A stretch of DNA of 64,000 bases from Acanthaster planci (Eukaryota > Echinodermata > Asteroidea > Valvatida > Acanthasteridae), in the NCBI RefSeq assembly GCF_001949145.1, contig NW_019091409.1:107917-171916 (forward strand). Reading direction: 5' to 3'. The position numbers and the translations under genes are program-made. Positions 24,964 to 53,364 of the stretch are shown in pieces. Positions within the stretch are counted from its first letter, which is position 1. Each line of letters starts with the position of its first letter. Under the pieces are notes generated by a model, which was not told the origin of the DNA, did no database searches, and was given only the letters and a program-made list of their open reading frames with translations.

Positions 24964-27585
24964 ACTTTTTAAAAGTAGCAAACCCCTGGTGAATTTCATG
25001 CATTTGTTTTGGGCTGTTGTAGAACTGGAGAGCCAAGCGGTATACCGTCCAGAATTACACGCATAGTCCTACAGACAAGTAATTCACAGGTAGGTATCGG
25101 GTATAATAATGGAAAAGCGCAACGTGACAGTGTCTTAACATAATGATAACGCTTGCTGCGATTGAATAACGCCCGTAAAAATGCTCGGCCACCTGGATGA
25201 CAGTTTAATCAATTCCTATTGGTCAAGAGTCCAAGAGCGCTGCGGCGCGCATGCAGAACTTGCCGTTCCGTTTGTAAGTGACTTCGTCACAAAAGGTGGA
25301 TGCGCCAAGATTTGCTGACTCCCATTGGACGAAAGCTGAAGTTGCGCGTTAACTTTGTAATCGGCTATCAATGCAGTGCACGTGCAGTGGGCGTGGTTTA
25401 AACTGAAGTGACGTCCCTCTTACGAACCGGATAATGAGATTCTCAATGGACTTGCACAAGGAATTTACCATAAAATGGGCCAGGTGTTCGGAAAATCAAA
25501 ATTCTTGAACAAAATCCTTGGAAGTTTATTGTTCATTGACTTCTTTGGACTGTTTAACTAAGACAGTATTTATGAATTGGAACAAAATGGAGAATAAAGA
25601 GAAATACATCTTGAAAATGGAGAATGGTGATAATGCCCGAGCCGCATGATCGTGCATGGCATAAGTCGCATCCATTCTCCATTAGCCGGTGTTAAGTGCA
25701 CGTTTAAAGGCTCTTATGATTCTTGGGATAAAACTGAAGCCACTAAATCTCTTGTTCCGCCCCTGATATGAACAGAGTTGGGAGGAGTTACTTGTAGATT
25801 CATGTTATAATTAATACATGAACATTGAAAAGGGGAAAAGAGTATGCAGCTACTTTCTTTTCAAAGTTTCTGTCTGAAATTCGGTTTTATAAAAAAAACC
25901 TTGACATTTTTGTCTGGAGAGACAGCGAAAAAGGCCAATTTTGCGTTGCCCCTCCGGCCTGTCTTCAAGCCGTCATTCGTTTTCCCTTGACCTAAACAGT
26001 TTAAGTTTGGTAGGGGTATAAGGATACAAGCTTTCCATTGATATAACATTTGACATGATTGGTTACTTACTTTTATTGGAAAATTGAATAGTATAAAGCC
26101 TTGACCAACAGAATTAAGCCTCTGAAATTGACCCAGGCACTCAAGTGTTGAGGAGATGTCACGGATGTTACACGTACAAACCAAATGCATACGCCATCAC
26201 GGATCCAAGTCGGTCTTCTCCTTACAAAGTTGATTCGTTTGTATATATTTTGAAATAAAATCTGATGTATAATATACTTTTATACCAACATAGTTTTAGG
26301 CCAAATTTTAAAGTATAGATTAACAATTTTGTCAATTTTATCGGCTCCACTTTCGGAATGCACCATTGTGGTGGACAGTACATTGTAAGTGCCGGAATTC
26401 CACATCTAACCAATCGAATATCATATTCAATTAATCGGCTATTATATGCACATCTTATGCACTCGTCACTATGTTTTAAAACCTTTTTTCTTAATTCATT
26501 AAATGGGACAAAGCAGTTGGACAGTTTTGTACAATAGTTGGTTGAACGAAATAACACTGAAAAAAATTCATAAAGTAGTCTGTCAATCCTTGTGTTACTG
26601 TTTATTTACCCATTGTTTATAATGGAATAAACCACCAGCGAAAGTAAGGCCGCTGAATGAACTGTGTGACCCACGCACGCGTGCGACGCCTCATTACGGG
26701 CCATTACGTAGTAAGTTAGTCCAAAGTGTGTCATGCATGATGATAGGCCCAATTGAACATGTCACTGCATGTTGACACTGAATTGTCTCATCCTCGTATC
26801 AGATGCTATTTTATAGCATCTTTGGCGCAAGCATGACAGTAACGTAAAATAGGGTGAAATTAAAAGACGCATATCCAGAGTACAGAGCATATATATCTTT
26901 AATGGGAAACTCAAAGAAAATGAACTGTGGTTACTTCCACATTGTACATTACTAATGAGGTCAAGTGAGAGAAATCGGACTTCCAGTGGCTGGAGTCTCC
27001 CTCTGTAGTGTAAAATAATACAAAGCTCGAACTAACCCCAAACACAAACTGGACAACGAAATGAAGAAATCTTACAGTGATCACATATTCCCCAAATTGG
27101 TTGGCGCTTTGTTAATGTGATTTGAGCTCCCTAATGATGTTCAGCTGTAGTACTAAGTAGATGTACGCGGCTCCTTCATAGCAATTCAAAAGACACAACA
27201 TCACAAGTAGAACGTAAGAGAGCGCTCCACAGGTAGAAATACATGTAACTTGGGATTTTTTTCAGCGGACGGAATCACGGTGAAAAATCATTATATAGGG
27301 AAACAAGCAGTTCATCTTGACTCCCTGAACCCAGACGATCAAAGGTCGTTACTATCACGCAATGCATGCCACGCGCGGCACAGTCAAGGTTCTCTCTCTG
27401 CCCTGTACGTGGTGCATGCACTCATGCTATATGTTCGTACAACTCCAAAGGCCAGGTCAAATTACGAGCAACTACCCCCATGGTAATACACTACACGCAT
27501 GTATGAACTCTTTCGTATCGCGACAACTTGAACAGCATTTCTGGCCAATACTTGCAGAGGCAGTGCCGCGTATTTTCCACCAATC
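24964..27585. other. Spacer between the DHDH pseudogene and the intact DHDH gene
   Basis: The first 150 bases still match the intron 2 region of the intact gene. From about 26895 to 27585 the sequence is the upstream part of the second duplication unit and probably holds the DHDH promoter. In between I see no coding exon or defined repeat. Confidence 0.5.
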
Positions 27586-30500
27586 ATGAAGATTCGGTGG
27601 GGTATTTGTACGACAGGTAAAATCAGCAATGATTTCGTGTTGGCACTGAGTCTTTTGCCGACTGAGAATCACGAGGTAGTGGCAGTGGCAGCAAGATCTG
27701 AAGGCGATGCTAAAAGGTTTGCAGACAAGCACAAGATACCGACGGCTTATGGAGGCTATGAAGCCCTGGCTAAAGATGCCAATGTCGGTACGTAAAAATC
27801 AATGGTCAATTTTATGCCAAGGCACAATAAACGAACACAGCCCTTATTTTTTGTGGGGTCGTCAAAAGTAAGACTCCATCAAGGCACTGCATGTTCTCTG
27901 GACTTTGTATTTTAATAGAGTGCACAAGACATGAATTCTCCAATAAAACAAATACATGTAATGTATTTGTCAGTGAATTAATTCTTTTAAATCAAGAAGG
28001 GGGGAGATTAGCAACAAATAATGCTGGCATTGTGGGCATTCCCAACACATGTATTGTTAGCAATGGGGCCACAAAACGGTGTATCTATCATTAATTATAT
28101 GAAAGCATTACGGGCGTGACCCTCTTCTTTCAGACACTGTCTACATTGGTAGCTGGATCCACACACATCTTCCACTTTGCAAGCTTTTTCTTGGCCATGG
28201 TAAGAATGTTCTTTGCGAGAAACCTTTGGCGCTGAACAAACGAGAAGTCCAGGAGATAATAGACTTTGCTAAGGAGAAAAATCTCTTCTTTATGGAGGTA
28301 AAAGAAAAAGCAATTATTTAAAAGAGAAACAAACTCTGGAGTGAATTTTATGCATTTGTTTTGGGCTGTTGTAGGACTGAATAGCCAAGTGGTATATCGT
28401 CCAGACTTAGACGCATGAAACCTTAATCGACAAATGATTCACAGGTATCGAGTATAATGCAAGACTGTGGGTACATCTATCAATACAGACAACATGTACA
28501 ATGCTGAAAAACTTCAGATGAACTGAAATCGACTGATATGATTGATCAGTTGACCAAGGTTTCAAAATCCCAACCCATTTGTAATTTAGCTCACGGAAGC
28601 AAAAATAAACCTGCCTTTTGCCTCCATTGATTTCAGAAAAGAAGCCCAAATAAATGAGAAAGATCAACCTTTAAAATTCCTTGCATGTTCTTCATCGTGT
28701 AGGGCTGGTGGAATAGATTTTTTCCACTGAATGTCAAACTCCGCGAGCTGCTTGCAGCGGGACATATTGGTGAAGTCAAGTGTGTCCTTGGATCGTTTGG
28801 AATTCCCAAACTTAAAGACGAAAGAATCGAACATAAAGGTATGAATTGAGAGTGAAACCTTTGCTGATTTCAATCATCTCGCAGGGACTTTGGTCAAGAT
28901 TTCTCCCAGCTTGTGTGAAATTACGAGAAGTGGTTGCTGCTGGACAAATTGGCGAAATCAAATCAGTGAATGGGTCTTTTGGGTTACTTATCATGCATAA
29001 GAGATAAGATTTTCAAAGGTAAAACTTTTGCCACTCGACACTAACTCGTATCTCTAAGAATTGACATGTTGCGATAACAGGTCAACTTGAAGTCAAGCCG
29101 TAACGAGCAGGGTTTTTAACACTGTGAAGACCTCATTGGTTAATTCCTTACAGAATTTGGAGGAGGAGCGATGCTGGATATGGGTATATATCTTATTCAG
29201 ACAACTCTGATGGTCTTTGATAGGGCACCTACATCTTGGTCAACCAAGGGATTCTTGGCGCCGACAGGTAAAATACAGCTTAGATATATCGGCTCACCCT
29301 TATGTGTGCCGAGTATGTAGACTGCGCAGAATTACGACGCTCTTCTTAAAATGCGTCCAGCAATCTACAATATTATCGACCACGCTTGATGTCTTGCAAA
29401 TGTTCTCCTCACGACAGTTAACCGGCGTTGCGGTATGACAGAATAGTTAAAATCCATCCATGGGATAGGCCATGAAAATAGAATTTATAGGGGCCTACGC
29501 GAAAACCTCCTCCACCCAAAAACTAATTGATAGGTGTCCACACTGAAAATATGGTTTCAACGGAAACTACCTGAAATTTGCAAACCGAAACAAAGACAAA
29601 TTTGAATGTGCATGGATAGAAAAAATTTGGGGTTCTTGATAAATTGCGCAACCAATGTAAAGATTGAATTTTAACTGACTTTCTTTCTATAGGCGTGGAT
29701 GAGACTACCGTGACGACGATTTTGTTTCCTGATAACGCAATAGCATCGCTAACATGTAGCGTTGCTGTGTTTCTTCCAAATGAGATTGAAATCAGAGGAA
29801 CCAAAGGATACATTAAGGTAAGATGAACATCCCTATAACATCAACAGATAGTCAGACGATCACAGCACAAATAACATGAATATTACCCTTCAAGTCGAAT
29901 TTATTTGAGAGCCGACTACAACACGCTTGTAAAGAGTTTAGATATGACGACTAACTTTCAGAAATGGAAGCATAATCAAATTTAGATAAGTGCGACCTCA
30001 TTTGCGGGTTGCCATGGATGGACAAGGTTCAGCTACCATGGGGTGAAGGAGTCAAAGAACAGGACACGGCCATTTCTCAAAAATCTATCCGAACACGCCG
30101 ACGCAAGACGTACATCGCGCACCTTTTCACAGTTCACATAACTTCTCTGCCGTATAATGTATGATCCCAACATCATCTAGAGGAGAAAGGATTTGAGTAT
30201 TACTAATTCTCATGCGCATTATTGGGAAATTACCACAAGTCTGAGGCAAACAATTGCGAATCTGATTGGGAAACTCCAGAACAAGTTAGCATGAGTTATA
30301 GGGCTGAATTTAACAGAATTGTTACCATGTTGCAGGTTCTGTCGCCATTTTGGTGTCCTTTAAAGATGGAAGTTACGACAGTTGTCCAAAAAAGCGATGA
30401 TGTCTTAGATATTGAGGAGAAACAAGAAGTGATGGAATTCCCTCTTCCGAGTAATAGGGAGGGGTTTGTCTACCCGAACAGTGCTGGGTTTCAGTACGAA

Positions 30501-30771
30501 GCAGAGGCAGTACGTCAATGTATCATCAAAGGTGAGGAAGATGGAAGTTAAATAGCTATATGTACATGTACTGTAAAACAATACTATTAATATCAGGAGA
30601 TCACTTCACATTTCAAAAACTCTTTTTAAATTCAAAGGTCTGAAAGAATGTCCTACTGTAACACACAAGGAGAGTTTGCTGGCGCATGAAATCCTTCAAA
30701 GTACAAGGTATGATGTGGGATATGTGCTAGATGTTGACAAGCAGAAAATCACGACCATGCCTTGCCAGTAG
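27586..30771 (+). CDS. DHDH: Trans-1,2-dihydrobenzene-1,2-diol dehydrogenase (dimeric dihydrodiol dehydrogenase)
   Basis: NADP-dependent cytosolic oxidoreductase of the GFO/IDH/MocA family; the vertebrate enzyme oxidises trans-dihydrodiols to catechols and D-xylose to the lactone. Exons: 27586-27787, 28134-28297, 28703-28838 (3a), 29154-29267, 29693-29817, 30336-30531, 30638-30771 (TAG). The phases agree and give 356 aa, against about 334 in mammals. The N-terminal Rossmann fold starts MKIRWGICTTGKISNDF. The EKP motif places the conserved lysine at residue 97 and the D-x-G-x-Y motif (LDMGIY) places Asp176 and Tyr180, the positions expected for catalysis. A second version of exon 3 lies at 28885-29018. 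The start is the first ATG in an exon whose duplicate shares it. An intact tandem partner is absent. Confidence 0.93.
28885..29018 (+). other. Alternative copy of DHDH exon 3 (exon 3b), frame-shifted near its end
   Basis: Bounded by CTCGCAG and AAAG|GTAAAA, it translates as GLWSRFLPACVKLREVVAAG then QIGEIKSVNGSFG. That is homologous to exon 3a (GWWNRFFPLNVKLRELLAAG, HIGEVKCVLGSFG), with many synonymous differences. It begins in the same phase, but is 134 bases long instead of 136, and TAA comes into frame at about 29003. It could be a mutually exclusive exon carrying a sequencing error, or one recently lost. Only 46 bases separate the two copies. Confidence 0.75.
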
Positions 30772-30904
30772 AAGGCAGTCAGTCCCACCAAGGAATTCGA
30801 CCAAAAAGAATTCACATCCTACACTACACTGTATTTCCTGACCAAAGTGCAAAAACAGGTCTATGTGTAGTTTTCTGGTAGAGTGGCCAATGTAAAAAGA
30901 GTCT

Positions 30905-30910
30905 AATAAA
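30905..30910 (+). promoter_or_regulatory. Candidate polyadenylation signal of DHDH (AATAAA)
   Basis: A perfect AATAAA stands 134 bases after the DHDH stop codon on the coding strand and is followed by a GT-containing stretch. It is the first such hexamer downstream of the gene. Confidence 0.55.
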
Positions 30911-32725
30911 GAACCAAATAATCAACCCTTTGTGAGTCCAACTTGACAGGCCATCCTCTCAGTTTCGGATCTTGGAGTACATAGCTTACCGACCTGTGTG
31001 TGGTTTTACAAAGAGTAACCTCAGTTTTGTTTAGAAAATAAAATCACAAGTGACCTTTTATCGATCGTCAATTAACCGTTCGCCAAGTTCATTATCAGCA
31101 AAATGTGAAATGTACAATTCATGAAAAGACTTCGATCTGTATTATCATTGGTTAGAAAACTTCAGTTGTTAGATATCTTTGAATAACTATCAGTTCGTCA
31201 TTTCAGTTTCAATTTTCTTTGGCGGTGCTTTGACTGGTGTGCTAAGCTTGTTCTAAGCAGTTCTAGGAACGTGTACAGAGAAAGCAAGGGCAAGAAGGGA
31301 TAACGGGAAGAGCAGAAGTGGTGCAGTGATATTTTCATCGTTTTCAATGTTGCCTTCAAATTATACAGCCAATTTATCTCCTGTAATATGTACAATGTAC
31401 CTGGAAAAATGCTAAAAATGTGCAACAAATCGAAATGAATTAATGGCCACAATATATTCAATAAGACTGTGTCACAAAATAGAGCAATTTTTATTCCTAA
31501 GTCAACAGAGTAATAAAGAGGAAATGACCAGAACAGATGTGACTGCAATTATCAATGACTGGATTGATGACTGGATTGGACGAATTGTTTATTTTGGTTG
31601 TATTTAATCTCCTAAATACCTCGATTTTTGGTGTATCACACCAGTTAATCATAAATGGAAATGCGAGATTTGGAAAGTTAAAGATCGTATCAATTTGCAT
31701 TGGAAAGTGAATTTTACAAAACCTAGTCAAACCTTATAAACCTAATGAGAGTTTTGTTTTTTGTTGCTGCTTTATATTGATGTTTTGAGAAAGAATGTGA
31801 AATGAATCCTTCCTTTCATTGCATCTGATACAGTCATGTAAGAGTATCAATTGGTATGCCACGTGGGTTGTTAATTTAATCAGTCCTGTAGACTGGGCTT
31901 ACTCAAAAGTGAAATGAAGATGTACTCCAAAACCTTAACCTACCACTGCCTGAGCAGCCTTTTCGGAAAGAATTTTTTGCTGCATTACAATTTTGATGAC
32001 AGATCTGTAAGGATGAGAGGCTTCAGCTTATAATGAAATACAATTGTAAGAAAGTAAAAAAAGTAATACATGTATGTCTGTGCTGTGACAAAACTTAAAA
32101 TTTACTCACATTAAAAGATTTTCAGAGGCAAAGTAATGGACTTGTTTGTTTCGCCATCTATTACTCATACCTGTCCATGCTGTAAGGTGAATCCTATTGT
32201 GATAAGATGCATGGAATCTTGGAATACATGTGCGTGAACATACTACAAAAAGAAACACCCGGTTAACGGTTGGTAAACAGAGTTGGGAGCACTTAGATTC
32301 AAGTTATTATGTAAAAATTTTTTAGAAAGGGTATATAAACTACAAATATGAATAACATATAAAAATACATTTGTACTTCTAAGCTACACTATTCCAAATA
32401 AGGAAAACTTTCATTTTCTGAACACTAATTTAAAAGGTAAATTTACTGAGGGTTGTCAAGCCTGACACACATCTTGAAAACACTCCAGTCTTATGCATGC
32501 AATCTAAACATGTCACAATATGCAATGAATCCTACATTCTTAACAGTTCTGCACTGCAGAGTTTCAGTAAAAAAAAGTAGCATGTAGTGGTTTACTAAAG
32601 TCAGGTCACAAGTTGAAGTCCAAGGCACCTGGAGAAACGAGAGGTATAAGGCACTTCCCACTTCGCTTGAATAGCTTCAGGTTGATGTCAACGCTCGTAC
32701 TTATAACCTTACCTATTACTTATAC

Positions 32726-32967
32726 GGGTAATTCCAGACATTAGGGGTCCATTTTATTTGTGTCCCTGTCACATCTAACTATGAGTTTGCAAGTTCAGAA
32801 CACATTTTCTAATTTTCAAGAGTCATGAATTAATGCAAATTACATACCAAACAAATAGTAATAGTTTAAAATCAATTCCGGTGATGTTTCCCTGTCACAT
32901 AACAAGGTCAGATGTAACAAGGAAACAAAATTGTTACCCTTTTGGACCCCTAATTTCTGGAATTACC
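32726..32967. mobile_element. 242-bp MITE-like element with 25-bp terminal inverted repeats
   Basis: The left end GGTAATTCCAGACATTAGGG continues GTCCA; the right end, reverse-complemented, is GGTAATTCCAGAAATTAGGG continuing GTCCA. That is one mismatch in 25 bases. The inner parts also pair loosely (ACATCT/AGATGT blocks). There is no open frame, so it is non-autonomous. It lies about 180 bases downstream of the SMC5 stop codon. Confidence 0.8.
32753..32758 (-). promoter_or_regulatory. Candidate polyadenylation signal of SMC5 (AATAAA on minus strand)
   Basis: TTTATT on the plus strand gives AATAAA for SMC5, 385 bases past its stop codon. It is the first perfect hexamer I see after the gene, and it falls inside the MITE-like element, so the transposon may provide the SMC5 3' end. 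Confidence 0.4.
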
Positions 32968-33142
32968 TATTAGTGTGTGGGATCAAGCTTTCCTTTGGTA
33001 AGCAAGCATACGGTCACATCTAATATGGAAATACCATCCATTCCTGTACTGTGACCAAATACAGTAAAATGTGATCCTAATTATAGAGTGCAATGTCCCA
33101 CAATGAAATGCTGTTCTTCAAAGCTCAACCTGATAAGTCTAT

Positions 33143-49123
<15,981 letters not shown>

Positions 49124-49202
49124 GATTGCGCCTCCTATTTATTGCACACGATTTTCGCGGCGAATTCGTACATAATTATGTACGCCCCAACTAGAGCGTC
49201 TG

Positions 49203-49438
49203 TCCCAACTATATTGGGACAGTCCCAACTGCAGTTGGGCTGGCCCAAATATTGTTGACCAATTTCTACAGAAATTTTACTCAACTTTATTTCAATTTAT
49301 GTATCTTACATTTGACACAATCCTTCTAAAATATGGCACTTCAGCAGTGATATGACACTGTGAACAATGAATATGACTTTGGCACATGCTGGACACATGC
49401 ACACTAGACCTCTGTGCTGTAGTTGGGCCGGCCCGACT
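49203..49438. promoter_or_regulatory. Cluster of TTGGG/CCCAA palindromes upstream of SMC5
   Basis: Four dyads lie 80-315 bases upstream of the SMC5 start codon: near-palindrome TCCCAACTATATTGGGA (49203), perfect CCCAACTGCAGTTGGG (49224-49239), overlapping AGTTGGGCTGGCCCAA (49233), and AGTTGGGCCGGCCCGACT (49421-49438). They are in the expected SMC5 promoter, and the same word occurs at 23625. Confidence 0.5.
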
Positions 49439-52400
49439 AGAACTATGGCTGCATTCCACCAAATCGTTGTATTTCTGCGCGCGAGCTAATTAATATTTTT
49501 TCAATAAGATCAAAGAAATATTTCTATAAATCCCGAATTTGGGACTGATAGTTTCCAGTTCGGTGTATTTCTCTCACAAAAAGCACCAAATTGCTGGCCT
49601 ATTTTGGATAGAGGCGGGCAGATACATTCAGAAATGAGCGCTTAGTTTTACTGCTATTTGGGGGGTATCTTGCTTGAAAGGCGAATAAAAATTTTTTTCG
49701 TGGCTAACCTCCATGCAATTGAAACGGAAAGTGATTTTCACGCCATAATCTTGAATTCCCAGTGGAAAAACGGAGGCCAACCTCTTCACAAGAGTCAACA
49801 GGCGGCGCTATTTCGGTCCGATTTTGCACAAGTGTTTTCCAGTAATGGCACGTATCTGGTGTAGTGCAACCCTATAGCCCTCTAGGGGTGCAGACCACTC
49901 ATTCAAGTGAGAATTTTTGACCAGCTCATTAGCATTAAAAGTGCTCCCACGGTTTCTTTTGAAAAAAGAGATTGTGTGGCCCCCAAATGGTGAGTCGCCA
50001 GGATCAACTCCCCTTGGTCTTTGAGCTTTCATATGAGAGAGCAGAAGGGCTAAAAACTAAAGCTGAGGGTTGCCACTTGAAAAATGGCTTTAATCAGACT
50101 TCGGAAAAATCACTCTTTGGGGGATGATTTTGTTTTGTGAGAATAATTAAAAATGTAATTGGTTAACCCACAAAGAATTGAAAAGAAATGGAAAGATAAG
50201 TGACCAGACAAGGATTTCATTTGTGTTTCAGAAATCTCAGGGATGTTGGCATGCATGCTATTGGGCCCTGAACGTGCTGATTTTACACTGTTTTCAATGG
50301 GGCTTGAATTAGTGGACCCATCAGAATCATGAGGAATCTTTACCTTTGACTTAAAAGTGTGTCCGTTGACAGAGGGCGCCCTAATGCATTAACGGTGGAA
50401 TATCCTGCTGATAAAATAACTTTTAATGAAAAAATATTGCAAACTTCGGAATAACCATTTTGCTGCTATGAATATTGTTTAGAGGGTGGTACAGGTAGTT
50501 GCTTTTGTCAAGCAAGGAACTCTCGTCAAACGAGCAGGGGGAAAAAATGAAAAAAAAAAGAAAGAAAATTATTCCCCAAATTACCTATTAACAAAGTTTT
50601 GAAGAAATATTGGCCATGTCTAAACTAAACTGATTCCTGTATGGCTGGAATTACCTTTTTGGTTAACCCATGAATTCTTGCTGTCTTCTCCCCGGAAAGG
50701 GGGGCTGGTGTGAGGGCCATATTTTGATCTGCTTCACATTAATCTCGTTTGAACATGGTGAATCGTCCTCAAATAAGTGCAAATCCTAAAATATGTCGGC
50801 CATTTTGCATTGGTTTGTCGTGACGCAACATGTACCTGCCCGTTCATAACAACCTGCTCAAGAACACCATTCCTGTGTTAGTCGAGTGTGGTCAAGAACT
50901 GGGATTCAAAAATGCTCTACTGTTCTGCCTTGGATGAATACACTTGACTCATGAATATGCAAATTTTCATCAGCATGGAAACTTAAGTGTCAAAGGTTTT
51001 CCCTTTTACTTCTTCAAAGGAGGTGGAAATTCATTGTGACAATGCAAGGAAGCTTTCCTACATCTACAATATTGAAGTCATGGAAACCCTATTCTGTGTC
51101 TACTTTAACAAATATAATGTACCATGTATGCTCTTTCCCATAGCAGTTTTCTAGAATGATAAACAATCTTGAATGCTCATACAGACGTCAGTAAACTGAC
51201 TCAAGGCATTAATTATCAACCTTAACCCTCCTTTGGTTTTACAGCACAAATGTGCACAAGTGCCCACAGTCGCTGGTGAGCATGTAATTTCTATATGGAA
51301 CTCAAACATGCACAGGTTCAGTGTGTGCACAGTAGATTGCCAGCACAAAATGACCCAGGGTCTTTTGTGCAGTCCTCTTCACGGCAGTAACAAAGATTTC
51401 AACATTCAATTTATTGACAATCATGAGAAACCTCATAAATCATAGAACTATGGAAAATATATAAAGGCATACAATTGGCTTATGAAATGTTTTCATTTCC
51501 CAATGTGCAACTTGTCTGGAGTTGGCCAACCACCAGATGAATGAAACCCTGAACATTAACTGCCAAATTGATCCATAACATCCCTTAAATTCATTTGAAG
51601 TTAAATCTATTAATTATCAGCCTTAATAATCAACCTTAACATTCTGAATTGATGTCAGTATACCTGTGTGCTGACATACAAGAAAAATGAAAACATACCA
51701 CGTGTCAACAACCTTGTAAACGTACATGTACGCTAATCATTGGGCCCTGGGATCAGTATCAAACCTCTGCAGGTCTCTCGCGACAATTCATAAAATGCAA
51801 ACCAAAGGAAACCTTCATATCTAGCCAGACTTTCCATCAAGTTACCGGTATCCAAACTAATGCATAGTAAATGTACATGTACAAGGAAGTGAGGAAGTGG
51901 GAAATTAAATGCTCACATTACAGATACGTTGCATTAACAACCGTTGCATTATTCGTAGTATTTTTATGCAACAAATTATACAACATGACATCATCTGTGT
52001 TGTCAGTTAAGGTATGGTCCCTATGGTGAAATTTCCAGTGTCAACACGTTCACAACTACAGACGTGGACATTACATTATTTCATGTACCCTTTTTTGTCG
52101 TGGCAATGACTGTACGTTTACGCCACTTGTTCCAATGTATTCAGACATGTCAGAATTGGTTATTCATTAGGAACTAAAACAGTGAGATCTCTTTAGTTGA
52201 CACTGGTTAAAGTGAAACAGGCCTGATTGTATGGTACATTTGATATTGTTTGGATGTACGTAGCAAACCGTTCTTCCGGTAACTTCAGCTCGTCACAAAG
52301 AGACAGGGTTGTAGAAGCAGTGCAACACCTTATTTTAACACCTGATGATGATGTCACGATGACATCAGAATAATACTTGTATGCACTCAAAACACTTGAA

Positions 52401-53364
52401 GGAGAAAAGCTGCAGAGAATTATTGTTACTGGAAAGGAACAAAGATTCATTCAAACAATTGTAAAGGGGTGACCGTGCTGTGCCCGATCACCTAGTTATC
52501 AGATACAGCTCCATGTTCCAATAACTCTGCCGGATCCTTTGGGTTTCTTCAAGGATTTGCTGGAGTCATTGGAGTCATACATGAACCGGTACCTGGACCT
52601 TGCCATGTTTACCTTAAAGAATTGCCTGTCAAGGAGTAAGGTCTGTTTATTGTGTTTGACACTTAATGTCCAAGTATAGTAATAGGTCTTGCAAATTCGC
52701 CCTTTATGAAGAGCTACATATTTACATGTATTTAACAAAGTTATGACCTTTGCAGTAACATTGGTATGAGCATAGGGATACTGTATCTCCCTACGTGTAC
52801 ATGCATTGTGACCAATTCACTGCATCATAGAGACATGTACATGTACGTGTAGACCAGCTGAATTGTTGAAGACTAAGCAATACGAGTACATAAATGATAA
52901 ATATTTATGAGTCACGTAAATTTAGCTTTAAAGTTCAAGTTTTTCAATGTGCATTTTGATGATTTGTCCATTGATGTTGTTTGCAACAGCTGTTGTGTAG
53001 ATGTGCTGAATAAAAATAGATTATAATACGTTTTTGACGTTAAAAAGTGTCATACATGTAGGTATAGGACAATTACGTGTGCTTTTACATGCATCAAGTG
53101 CACTTTGTTCATTTAAGTCAACATTATGCACACGTAGCAGTGTTGTGAGCAGCAAAAATTTGCAATTCAGCACTGACATGTACACCGAACTTCCAGAAGG
53201 AGGATTGTTGAGTCATTCATATCATGGACATTTGTGTAGATGGTTGTGTGAAGGATGGTAGAGTGTAGAATTTAATGTTTTGTTGGGATTGGACAAAACA
53301 GGACAAATTATAAGACTGTGACATTTACATTGAGTCATTTATATTTTGGCGTGTTTATTGACAG
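49439..53364. other. Upstream region or first intron of SF3B2
   Basis: The first visible SF3B2 exon at 53365 has a clear splice acceptor, so at least one 5' exon must lie upstream. Neither a SAP-domain exon nor another gene could be read here on either strand. Several ACATGTACATGT-type runs occur (for example 51720 and 52840). Confidence 0.4.

Larger units (their letters stand above)
30911..33142. other. Convergent intergenic region between DHDH and SMC5
   Basis: It contains the 3' untranslated part of SMC5 (minus strand) and one miniature inverted-repeat element at 32726-32967. Open frames here have no homology and no consistent splice sites. Confidence 0.5.

Noticed and set aside
24708-24992. 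94-codon plus-strand frame considered as an independent gene
   Set aside because: It is a frame-shifted reading through exon 2 of the DHDH partial copy.
52502-52606. Minus-strand frame starting MARSRYRFMYDSNDSSKSLK with a good start context
   Set aside because: Only 35 codons, no homology recognised and no donor before the stop; not enough to call a gene.
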